Source of the DNA: Anaerolineae bacterium | Lineage (GTDB): Bacteria > Chloroflexota > Anaerolineae > JAFGEY01 | Assembly (NCBI GenBank): GCA_016931365.1 | Contig: JAFGEY010000350.1 | Location: 1-13,882 of the forward strand | Length of the DNA: 13,882 bases | Direction of reading: 5' to 3' | In this document: one piece after another, positions 7,422-13,882 of the stretch | Layout of the letters: the number at the start of each line of letters is the position of its first letter | Numbering within the stretch: the stretch's first letter is position 1 | Translations under genes and position numbers: made by a program | Notes under the pieces: model-generated | The model's database searches: none | The model's input: only the letters and a program-made list of their open reading frames with translations | What the model was told of the DNA's origin: nothing

Positions 7422-8412
7422 TCTGATGATCAGTACGCTGTGTAACCAGGACTGTCCTTATTGCTTTACAGCAGATTACCGTAACCTTTATCCTTTATCA
7501 AATCGACATTTTCTTTCCCTTGCAGATGTGGAAAACCGGTTGAATTTTTTGATGCGCTCAAACATAGACCAGGCCCGGCTGATGGGCGGTGAGCCGACAC
7601 TCCACCCGCAGTTTGTTGAGTTAGTCGCGTGCGTCAGGATGGCAGGCCTCAAAGTGGTTGTCTTTTCCAATGGGCTGATACCCGCCAGCGTTCTAGACTG
7701 CCTGGCGTCGCTACCCGTCTCCGAGTGTATGGTTCTGATCAACGTGAGCGATCCTCAATATATCCATCAAAATATATCCACACAGCAACTTGACACCATC
7801 CAGCGGCTTGGAACGCGAGCCATGCTCGGCTTTAACATTTACCGGCCTGATTTTCAGCTTGACTTTCTTTTGCCGATCGTGGCTGAAACCGGTTGCCGGC
7901 CATCCATCCGCCTGGGCATTGCGCATCCGTGCCTTTCCGCCAGCAATCAGTACATTCATCCCAATCAATACGTCGCCGTTGGCGCCAAAATCGCCCGTTT
8001 TGCCCGCTTGGCCGCCAGTGCTGGCGTAACCATCGAGTTTGACTGCGGTTTTGTGCGCTGTATGTTCTCCGAACCGGATTGGGAGGCTCTTTGTACTCTC
8101 AAGGCCGATGTGGGCAGGCGATGCAACCCCATTCTGGACATTGACATTGAAGGTCGGGTTATGCACTGCTATCCGCTTGCCGGCTTGGGCAGCCTGCCCA
8201 TGACAGCGGACAGCGATGCGCCAGCGTTACGCCAGGCATTTGAGTTGCGCGTACAACCCTACCGCCGGGCCGGCATCTTTCCAGAATGTTCTTGCTGTTC
8301 ATTCAAGGCTGCGGGCGAATGTTCTGGAGGGTGTCTGTCTGCCACCATAAGGCGTTTTCGCCGCGCTCCATCGGCCAGTCTGGTTGTTCCTCGTCAGGGG
8401 ATTCAGCAATGA
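7405..8412 (+). CDS. Radical SAM enzyme 2 with variant SPASM domain
   Basis: A 335-residue protein starting almost directly with the radical SAM domain: CNQDCPYC gives Cys13, Cys17 and Cys20, and MGGEPTLHP (60-68) is the GGE motif. The C-terminus has SPASM-like cysteines but differs from its neighbours: Cys240-X9-G-X4-Cys255, then Cys295-X2-Cys298-X7-Cys306-X3-Cys310, with no cysteine after that. Extra Cys214 and Cys219 are also present. It lacks the 70-90 residue N-terminal extension found in enzymes 1 and 3, so a separate RRE (the gene before it) may deliver its substrate. The start is uncertain: ATG 7405 abuts GGGAG; TTG 7414, ATG 7426 and ATG 7375 are in frame. Its stop overlaps the next start in ATGA. 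Confidence 0.84.
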   Translation: MIGLANLMISTLCNQDCPYCFTADYRNLYPLSNRHFLSLADVENRLNFLMRSNIDQARLMGGEPTLHPQFVELVACVRMAGLKVVVFSNGLIPASVLDCLASLPVSECMVLINVSDPQYIHQNISTQQLDTIQRLGTRAMLGFNIYRPDFQLDFLLPIVAETGCRPSIRLGIAHPCLSASNQYIHPNQYVAVGAKIARFARLAASAGVTIEFDCGFVRCMFSEPDWEALCTLKADVGRRCNPILDIDIEGRVMHCYPLAGLGSLPMTADSDAPALRQAFELRVQPYRRAGIFPECSCCSFKAAGECSGGCLSATIRRFRRAPSASLVVPRQGIQQ

Positions 8413-9341
8413 CCACGTGGGTTATTCCTTATATAGATCAGGATATTGCCTTTTGGCAAGAGATCGCTGACCGATTCGGGGCGCACATCAAAGAAGTTTA
8501 TTTTCCCATGCCCGGTGGAATGGTGTCTTCCGGGCGTCCTCCGCAACCGGACTGTTATATGGGCGCATTTTTGCAGAGCGCCCTTTTGTCCAAAAATGTG
8601 CTGCTGAATCCGATCCTTCTTTCCCAGCCTGCGGAACAGGTAGCGCCTGGGGCGGTTGATGCCTTGAAGCGGTTGCAAGCCGATTTTGGTGTCACCCGTA
8701 CCACCGTGACCAACCTGACTCTAGCCAGGTTGATTCGGGAAGCCTTGCCTGATTTTACGATCACCGCCTCTGTCTTGATGGGCATAGTCCGGCCGGCCCA
8801 GGTTGTGATGATTCAGGATTATGTAGACGCCATTACCGTAGATAACTCTCTGGTGCGCGACCTGGATGGCTTGCAGCGACTGCGGGATGCCTTTAAAGGT
8901 GAGATCCGCATCATTGTCAACGAAGCCTGTATTCCCGGCTGCCCTTACCGGGTTCAGCATTTCTATGAGATGGGCTATGGGAATTCCTTTCCCAGGTCGC
9001 TTTGCGAACAGATGCTGGCCCGACACCCCTGGCTTCGGCTGACCGGAGCCTGGGTCTTGCCACATCACCTGTCCTATTACGATGGACTCTATGACAGCCT
9101 GAAACTGGCCGGACGGGTGACACTGCGCGACCCGTCCCGGTATGTGACTGTGCTGAAGGCTTATATTGGCCGTGAGCGAATCCTGCCGTGCGATATTGGC
9201 GGCGGGCCAGCTTCGGTGTTGGATGCAATGGATATGCCGGACGACTTGTTCGAGTACATCCTTCATTGTGACAAGCATTGTCACGCTTGTTCCATTTGTC
9301 AAGATTATTACAGGAAGGCACATGTTCAGAAAGGAGTTTGA
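8409..9341 (+). CDS. U32-peptidase-like Fe-S protein
   Basis: A 310-residue TIM-barrel-like protein. IIVNEACIPGCPYRVQHF (168-185) matches the conserved cysteine region of the U32 (collagenase-like) superfamily and its relatives, with Cys174 and Cys178; Cys199, Cys261 and a C-terminal cluster HCHACSIC (290-297, after Cys287) add further possible ligands. Despite the name, characterised members such as UbiU/UbiV, RlhA and TrhP carry out oxygen-independent hydroxylation linked to an Fe-S cluster. The gene lies between a radical SAM enzyme and the probable peptide substrate, so it may hydroxylate the peptide or assist maturation; this is inference. AGGGG precedes the ATG by 9 bases, and start and stop overlap both neighbours, indicating tight co-translation. 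Confidence 0.7.
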   Translation: MTTWVIPYIDQDIAFWQEIADRFGAHIKEVYFPMPGGMVSSGRPPQPDCYMGAFLQSALLSKNVLLNPILLSQPAEQVAPGAVDALKRLQADFGVTRTTVTNLTLARLIREALPDFTITASVLMGIVRPAQVVMIQDYVDAITVDNSLVRDLDGLQRLRDAFKGEIRIIVNEACIPGCPYRVQHFYEMGYGNSFPRSLCEQMLARHPWLRLTGAWVLPHHLSYYDGLYDSLKLAGRVTLRDPSRYVTVLKAYIGRERILPCDIGGGPASVLDAMDMPDDLFEYILHCDKHCHACSICQDYYRKAHVQKGV

Positions 9342-9343
9342 TG

Positions 9344-10333
9344 ATGTCAGACGAAAATGAACGCTATGAGGCAGAGCCTGAAGAAAAGGCTGAAGAACCT
9401 CAGGTATACAGCGTGGAAAAGGATCTCACAGGCTGGAAGTTCAGCCGGCGCGAGTTCTTGGCTACAGCGACTGCTGCCGCCGCTGCCGCTACTGCCGCGG
9501 CCACAGCCGTAGCCTCAGCACAGAAATCTGGCGCATCTTCTTCGGAGACAACGGAAGGCATAGCGGGCTCGATCTCGCTGGCCGTGGCAATGCCGGCAGT
9601 GATGGTCGTGGGGGTAGGTGAGGTCATCAAGCAGATCTGGCAAATTACGAACCAGAGCGAGACCGCCTGGTGCCGGGGAGCAAGTCTGCACCTGACAGGC
9701 CATGATCAGATACAGACCCAGACATCGATCACGGTGCCTGATATTGCGCCTGGAGAAACTGTCGACATTGAGGTGGATATGGCAGCACTTGCCGAACCAG
9801 GCGTTTATCAGGGTAACTGGCATCTCAATGTCATAGAAAACGTTGTCCCTGTCTCCTATGGGGCGTTTGTCCTTCAGACCGGGTGTATCGCCGAATCATT
9901 ACACCCCTATGCAAATGACACGGATCAGACCTGGCTGGCAACTAACCCAGACATTAATGCTCAGCGCACAAGGGTGCATTTTTCCCGGCTGGAAGTGGAG
10001 TCTGATTGGGATTATGTCTATATCCGAGATGGCGGCGGGAATTTGATTCAACCCATTACAGGCTACTATCCTGCCGGCGTATGGTCGATGGCTGTGCCCG
10101 GCAGGGATGTTCAGGTGCAGCTTGTTTCGGATTCGTTGTACGATGGATGGGGCTTTTGTCTGGATCAGGTCGAGACAGTCCAACTTGTGTACATGCCCAT
10201 CATATTCAAGCAGCCGACCCCTACTCCCAGCCCTACGCCATGTACCTGTTATGGTGTATGCACGTGTAACCCGATCTGCACGTGCAACCCTGTCTGCACC
10301 TGCCACCCGATCCACTATTGGTATCCCAACTAA
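9344..10333 (+). CDS. Tat-exported surface protein with C-terminal CTCxPx repeats, probable substrate of the radical SAM enzymes
   Basis: A 329-residue modular protein. Residues 1-33 are acidic. SRREFLA (34-40) is a good twin-arginine motif followed by an Ala/Thr-rich h-region ending near ASA (57-59). Residues about 83-175 resemble the NBR1-type Ig-like domain (IWQITNQSETAW, PDIAPGETVDIEV, GVYQGNWHLNV). Residues about 181-282 resemble a CUB-like domain (DYVYIRDGGGN, GWGFCLDQVE). PTPTPSPTP (291-299) is a linker. The last 30 residues are four hexapeptides of form CTCxPx (first is CTCYGV) and the ending HYWYPN; cysteines fall at 300, 302, 306, 308, 312, 314, 318 and 320. The start at 9344 has AAGGAG at 7 bases; 9341 is also an ATG. 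Position in the middle of four radical SAM genes and the RRE points to it being their target. Nothing else in the cluster looks like a precursor. Confidence 0.85.
   Translation: MSDENERYEAEPEEKAEEPQVYSVEKDLTGWKFSRREFLATATAAAAAATAAATAVASAQKSGASSSETTEGIAGSISLAVAMPAVMVVGVGEVIKQIWQITNQSETAWCRGASLHLTGHDQIQTQTSITVPDIAPGETVDIEVDMAALAEPGVYQGNWHLNVIENVVPVSYGAFVLQTGCIAESLHPYANDTDQTWLATNPDINAQRTRVHFSRLEVESDWDYVYIRDGGGNLIQPITGYYPAGVWSMAVPGRDVQVQLVSDSLYDGWGFCLDQVETVQLVYMPIIFKQPTPTPSPTPCTCYGVCTCNPICTCNPVCTCHPIHYWYPN
10241..10312 (+). repeat. Four 18-base tandem units encoding CTCxPx
   Basis: Units start at 10241, 10259, 10277 and 10295. Units 2, 3 and 4 differ from each other at only three or four of 18 bases; unit 1 is more diverged. 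The following 18 bases (10313-10330) encode HYWYPN and may be a derived unit without cysteine. The pattern suggests growth by duplication of a DNA unit. Confidence 0.85.
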
Positions 10334-10379
10334 ACTGGACAGGCTAGAAACAGGTTGCAGGTCAAGCAGAGAGGATATT

Positions 10380-11723
10380 ATGGAAATCGCGGTGATCCCT
10401 GTAGAAAACAAGTTTATCCTCTATCGCCCATTGCTGCGACGGGCATTTGTGGGGAACCAGGCCATGGCCGACCTGGTGCGCCATTGGGCAAGTCAGGGGG
10501 TCTCTCCTGACGAATCCGGGCAGGACGCGTTGGCCTTTCTTAAAGAGATTGGCTTTTTAGAGCCAGATCCGCCGTCGCCACGCCCACCGGATCCTTTGTT
10601 TCATCCCACGGTGGCTGTGGTCTTGTCGACCAGTCGTTGTAACCTGCGTTGCACCTATTGCTATGCCAACGGAGGCAGCGAGCCCATCCAAGATGTGTCC
10701 CTGGAAGCCGCTCGTGTGGTTATTGATCAGGCGTGTCGGAATGCTTTGGAACAGGGACATCCTCACTTTGATCTGGGTTTCCACGGAGGAGGAGAACCTG
10801 TCCAGATTTGGGATACGCTGCAGCAAGTCACTGCCTATGCTCGCAGCAAAGAGCTTGCCTGCCATATCGCGATGGTCAGCAATGGCATTTGGACCGATCG
10901 TCAACGAGAGTGGATCCTTCATAACGTGGACAGCCTCAATATATCTTTTGACGGCCAACAAGAGACTCAGAATCGCCAGCGGCCTTTTGCCTCGGGCCAG
11001 GGTTCTTTCAGAGCGGTGATGCACACCATAGAGGCTCTGGATCGGGTGGGCTTTTCCTATGCCATCCGTATGACCGCTACGGCGCCATGGCGGGGTCGTC
11101 TGCCTGAGGATGTGCGCTTTGTCTGTGAAAAGACAGGCTGCCCGATTATCCAGGTAGAACCCGCTTTCAATTTACGGCGCGGAGAACCGCAAGGGCCGAC
11201 GCAAAAGGAAGGTGAAGCCTTTGTAGAGGCATTTATGCAGGCGTTCGAGATCGCGGCTCAGGCAGGCCGGCAGTTGACCTATTCCGGCGCTCGGCCCCAG
11301 TTGCTGACACAGGTCTTTTGCAACGCACCGTATGGCGCACTGGTCGTCAACCCGGAAGGCAGCCTGGTAGCCTGTTACGAGGTCACCAACAAGAACCATC
11401 CAATGGCCCAAATGTTTACAGTAGGCTGCGTAGAAGGTTCTCAGATCATCATCGATGACCAGGTGCGCCATGCGCTTTGGGATCACCTCCAAAAGAAACG
11501 CGCCACATGTCAGGACTGCTTTTGTTACTGGCATTGCGCTGGCGACTGCTATCCGCGTTCTCTTGCTGCTGCACCGAAGGATCCAGGAATGTCAAACCCG
11601 CGCTGTGACATCAACCGCGAGATCACTGCCCGGATCCTGTTGTGGTACATTATGGCCGGCAATGGCGTTTGGCTGGGGCAAGAGGTGAGTCCTCAGATGA
11701 TGCAGTTGATGCAGATGTTTTGA
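10380..11723 (+). CDS. Radical SAM/SPASM peptide maturase 3
   Basis: A 447-residue paralogue of enzyme 1. CNLRCTYC gives Cys87, Cys91 and Cys94; GFHGGGEP (133-140) is the GGE region. The SPASM domain has exactly the same spacing: Cys314-X12-G-X4-Cys332, Cys377-X2-Cys380-X5-Cys386-X3-Cys390, then Cys409. The stretch CFCYWHCAGDC matches CFCKWHCAGSC of enzyme 1. The N-terminal 60 residues (IAVIPVENKFILYRPL) resemble enzyme 1 and may be a built-in substrate-binding extension. The start at 10380 has AGAGAGGA at good spacing, 46 bases after the substrate stop. Expected role: cross-linking or other radical modification of the Cys-rich tail of the preceding gene product. Confidence 0.88.
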   Translation: MEIAVIPVENKFILYRPLLRRAFVGNQAMADLVRHWASQGVSPDESGQDALAFLKEIGFLEPDPPSPRPPDPLFHPTVAVVLSTSRCNLRCTYCYANGGSEPIQDVSLEAARVVIDQACRNALEQGHPHFDLGFHGGGEPVQIWDTLQQVTAYARSKELACHIAMVSNGIWTDRQREWILHNVDSLNISFDGQQETQNRQRPFASGQGSFRAVMHTIEALDRVGFSYAIRMTATAPWRGRLPEDVRFVCEKTGCPIIQVEPAFNLRRGEPQGPTQKEGEAFVEAFMQAFEIAAQAGRQLTYSGARPQLLTQVFCNAPYGALVVNPEGSLVACYEVTNKNHPMAQMFTVGCVEGSQIIIDDQVRHALWDHLQKKRATCQDCFCYWHCAGDCYPRSLAAAPKDPGMSNPRCDINREITARILLWYIMAGNGVWLGQEVSPQMMQLMQMF

Positions 11724-11732
11724 CGACAGGCT

Positions 11733-12899
11733 ATGGGAACAATGCCACCGCGCTTGAGTGAAATCTATGCTGAGGTAGATGCCTACCGGTCGCTCTCACC
11801 CAATCTGGATGCGTTCCGGCAAGCCTGGAAGGTGCATCTATCTCAGGTCGGGTCGCGAGTACCGGGGGTCCATATCGAAGCTGAAGGGGAGAGCGTATAT
11901 CTGGGCGAACTTTCCCCCGGTTGCCGGGCTTGCAAAGAGGGAACCTGGGATTGTGCCTTCACCACGATGCGCTGCAACCTGGATTGCGCGTTCTGTTATA
12001 GCCCGCACGCCGTTCCTGAAAACTATGCTGGCTCGGCCTTTGGCAGCACACCTGAACAGATTGCCGCAAACCATGCCATCACCCATATCACCGGCATCAG
12101 TTTTTCCGGCGGCGAACCTTTTATGGATGCACACGGGTTATTTGCCTGGGCCGCCTGGTTTCAAGACCACTGTCCAGACAAATACTATTGGGTCTATACC
12201 AACGGCCTGTTGGCCCATACGGAAAACGTGCAGCGGTTGGGGGAACTGGGCATTGACGAGATCCGCTTCAACATGGCAGCCACCGGCTACGATCATCCTG
12301 TGGTGATGGCAAATTTGGCCGCAGCAGCCCGTTTCATTCCGAACGTTACGGTCGAAATACCGGCCATTCCTGATCATGAAACCAAACTCCTGTCGTGTCT
12401 GGCTGACTGGTGTATGTCCGGCGTTCGCTATCTTAACCTGCACGAGCTCATGTACGAACCGGATACTAACTCGGCTTCCATGTCCGGTGTGCGACAGGAC
12501 GTGATCACCAACGATGGACATCACAGTGCTGTGAACCCCGCAAGCCGCGCCTTGACTCTGACAGTTATGCAGTATGTTCAGGAACATGACCTGCGTCTGT
12601 CAGTCAATGACTGTTCGCTGCAAAGCAAGCTCCGGCAACTGCGTGGCCGGCGGCGCAGCCTGGCGCCGTTGACCCGATCAGCGCAAGAAAAACTGCTCGA
12701 TGGCGAGTTCTTTGCAAGCTGCTGTGCCTGGAGGGACGGAGAAATCCTTTTCTTCCATCCTGACTCATTTGCTCAAATGCGCCAGCAATATCCTGATGAC
12801 CGGTTTGCTCGCCTGGTCAGAACTGCGCCGTTATCTATTCAAGACAAAGGCAGATGGATCGCTTTTGAGGAAATGGTAAATGAGAGCGCAAAAGGATAA
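11733..12899 (+). CDS. Radical SAM protein 4, COG2108-like, no SPASM domain
   Basis: A 388-residue protein. CRAC (64-67) and Cys74 precede the radical SAM motif CNLDCAFC (Cys81, Cys85, Cys88) and FSGGEPF (124-130). The layout, with a short N-terminal Cys region immediately before a TTMRCNLDC motif, recalls the COG2108 group related to pyruvate formate-lyase activating enzymes. No SPASM cysteines follow, although Cys294, Cys330 and Cys331 are present in the C-terminal part. It is therefore likely to perform a different reaction from enzymes 1-3, or to act on another partner. The start is ATG 11733 or ATG 11742, both with a weak ribosome site. It is spaced 9 bases from the preceding stop and 6 from the next start, so it is co-transcribed. 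Confidence 0.82.
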   Translation: MGTMPPRLSEIYAEVDAYRSLSPNLDAFRQAWKVHLSQVGSRVPGVHIEAEGESVYLGELSPGCRACKEGTWDCAFTTMRCNLDCAFCYSPHAVPENYAGSAFGSTPEQIAANHAITHITGISFSGGEPFMDAHGLFAWAAWFQDHCPDKYYWVYTNGLLAHTENVQRLGELGIDEIRFNMAATGYDHPVVMANLAAAARFIPNVTVEIPAIPDHETKLLSCLADWCMSGVRYLNLHELMYEPDTNSASMSGVRQDVITNDGHHSAVNPASRALTLTVMQYVQEHDLRLSVNDCSLQSKLRQLRGRRRSLAPLTRSAQEKLLDGEFFASCCAWRDGEILFFHPDSFAQMRQQYPDDRFARLVRTAPLSIQDKGRWIAFEEMVNESAKG

Positions 12900-12905
12900 A
12901 ATTCG

Positions 12906-13727
12906 ATGAAAAGCGAGTTGATCGTTATCTCATGGTGGTCGAACAGTCTGGGGCTGACCTGCCTGCACAATCTGGCTCGCTATGCTAGAGCTCGCGGGAT
13001 TTTTGTTGTCCAGGTTGGTAAACCAGAGGTACAAAAGGAGCGCTTCCGCGCGCTCCTCCCTTCTGCCGTTACAGAACTGTTTTACCCGGCAAGCCGTCCG
13101 GCCGAAGACTGGCGGGTCCGCGAGGCTGTGGCCCGCGAGTTGTTGAGCGACCACGTTGGATTATGGTTCATTGACCACGATCTGTTTGTCCAGCAAGATT
13201 GCCAGGATTGGTTGGACGATATGGACAGTCGTTTTTCCAGATCGAATGTCTGCTTGTGCCATCCTTCTCCCAGGCGCGGCCCGGCGATTACCAACCCGGC
13301 TTTTTGGCTTTCTCCTGTACGTTTTCCGTCTGACATGCCCAGCTTTGCTCGTTTGCCCTACCAGGAAGAGCCTGTTGCCAGCCGGCCTTATGCCTTGCGT
13401 CAGTCAGCCGCTTTGGCTATGCCGGAAAAAGATACCCTGGTCGCGGCCATGGAGGCTTTGCAAGAACGAGGGCTGGTGTGTGGGTTTCCCTTGACCGATG
13501 CGGACAGCGTGCCCGGCGGCCCGAGGCCATTCCCGCGGTATGAGCATATCGGCGGCCTGTATACCTTTACCGGCGAGTTGCCCTCTGAGCCATTGCGCGA
13601 CTGGGCCGTACGTTGTGTGAATCGGTTCGCGGCCTTTTACAACGCTTGTCCTCCAGCCTGGGTCGAGGCCGAAGATGCGGTGTTGCTGGAACGGCTGGCG
13701 GAGTTTAGAACGGCGTTGCAGGGATAA
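12906..13727 (+). CDS. Unassigned protein with glycosyltransferase-like DxD motif
   Basis: A 273-residue protein that I do not firmly recognise. The N-terminal half alternates strand and helix (LIVISWWSNSLGLTCLHNLARYA; GIFVVQVGK), and GLWFIDHDLFV (85-95) places Asp90-His91-Asp92 at the end of a predicted strand, as in the DxD metal/nucleotide-sugar motif of GT-A glycosyltransferases. ITNPAFWLSP (128-137) and HIGGLYTF (214-221) follow at plausible positions. No signal peptide or membrane segment is visible. AAAGGA overlapping the preceding stop serves as ribosome site. As the last gene of the cluster it could glycosylate the modified protein, for example at Thr of the CTC units or the linker; this is inference. 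It might instead be a family specific to these clusters. Confidence 0.6.
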   Translation: MKSELIVISWWSNSLGLTCLHNLARYARARGIFVVQVGKPEVQKERFRALLPSAVTELFYPASRPAEDWRVREAVARELLSDHVGLWFIDHDLFVQQDCQDWLDDMDSRFSRSNVCLCHPSPRRGPAITNPAFWLSPVRFPSDMPSFARLPYQEEPVASRPYALRQSAALAMPEKDTLVAAMEALQERGLVCGFPLTDADSVPGGPRPFPRYEHIGGLYTFTGELPSEPLRDWAVRCVNRFAAFYNACPPAWVEAEDAVLLERLAEFRTALQG

Positions 13728-13731
13728 CATT

Positions 13732-13773
13732 CGTCAGAGACTCTTTTCGCTCCCGCCGGACTGTGGTCTGACG
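13732..13773. repeat. Inverted repeat after the cluster
   Basis: CGTCAGA (13732-13738) is repeated inverted as TCTGACG (13767-13773) around 28 bases, starting 4 bases after the last cluster gene. No T-tract follows, so a terminator role is uncertain; it may also be the edge of the mobile element suspected to the right. Confidence 0.35.
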
Positions 13774-13810
13774 AGAGACCCTAGCCCATCTGGGGATCAA
13801 TGTCATTAAG

Positions 13811-13882
13811 TTAACGAAGGGGCTTGTAGGCCATTGAAAACCCCTTGAGTCGTCCTGTCTTGCGGCGCGGATATTTGCGACC
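13811..13882 (-). CDS. C-terminal fragment of a possible transposase, cut by window edge
   Basis: The leftward frame entering at 13882 encodes 23 residues, GRKYPRRKTG followed by a GFS and an MAYKPLR ending, and stops with TAA at 13811-13813. The basic KYPRR-type tail recalls the C-terminal ends of IS4-like DDE transposases, and the downstream flank contains small inverted repeats. The fragment is too short for a firm call; it could be the end of another basic protein. After the stop the same frame stays open for nine more codons before a TAG, so the TAA may be recent or this frame may be non-coding. Confidence 0.35.
   Translation of the reverse strand, partial: GRKYPRRKTGRLKGFSMAYKPLR

Noticed and set aside
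9278..9343. Upstream extension of the Cys-repeat protein to 9278
   Set aside because: It would overlap the U32-like gene by over 60 bases and ignore the clear AAGGAG at 9331-9336.
9458..9523. Ala/Thr run in the exported protein as a low-complexity artefact
   Set aside because: It directly follows SRREFLA and ends in an Ala-x-Ala-type site, so it is better explained as the h-region of a Tat signal.
10241..10330. 18-base repeats as a CRISPR array or intergenic repeat
   Set aside because: Units are contiguous without spacers, in frame, and encode a regular peptide at the end of a real gene.
10107..10379. Upstream extension of radical SAM enzyme 3 to 10107
   Set aside because: It overlaps the Cys-tail coding region; the ATG at 10380 has a good ribosome site and aligns with the N-terminus of enzyme 1.

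Overview
The window looks like chromosomal DNA from a member of the Chloroflexota, most likely Anaerolineae-like. This is inferred from protein style: a Pro-Thr-Ser-Pro linker before a C-terminal tail, an NBR1-type Ig-like domain beside a CUB-like domain, GH172 and GH5 enzymes, and high G+C content in the left half. No taxonomic marker beyond one tRNA is present.

Left part (1-5669): a leftward group, apparently one operon, of a sugar-phosphate isomerase/epimerase (1717-2469), a GH5 glycoside hydrolase (552-1559) and a PHP-domain phosphoesterase cut by the window edge (1-547). It is driven from a promoter near 2541-2513. The same short palindrome seems to serve a rightward promoter for tRNA-Thr(CGT) (2580-2652). 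To the right lie a membrane-bound M28 metallopeptidase (2748-4508) and a GH172 (DUF2961) glycosidase (4617-5669). This part reads as ordinary carbohydrate and peptide turnover.

Right part (about 5670-13727): eight tightly packed rightward genes, with gaps of 46 bases or less and several overlaps, form a peptide-modification (RiPP-like) gene cluster. In order: radical SAM/SPASM enzyme 1; a 96-residue PqqD-like RiPP recognition element; radical SAM enzyme 2 with a variant SPASM; a U32-peptidase-like Fe-S protein; the apparent substrate; radical SAM/SPASM enzyme 3, a paralogue of enzyme 1; a fourth radical SAM protein of a different (COG2108-like) type without SPASM; and a protein with a glycosyltransferase-like DxD motif.

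The apparent substrate is unusual. It is a 329-residue protein with a long acidic N-terminus, a twin-arginine (Tat) signal, an NBR1-like Ig domain, a CUB-like domain, a Pro/Thr linker, and a C-terminal tail of four hexapeptides of the form CTCxPx ending in HYWYPN. The simplest model is that the RRE and radical SAM enzymes modify the Cys-rich tail in the cytoplasm (for example thioether or C-C cross-links), possibly with hydroxylation or glycosylation by the U32-like and glycosyltransferase-like proteins, and that the folded product is then exported through Tat to the cell surface. The gene content is seen directly; the chemistry is inference.

The right end (13811-13882) has a short leftward open frame that may be the end of a transposase, so the cluster may be bounded by a mobile element.
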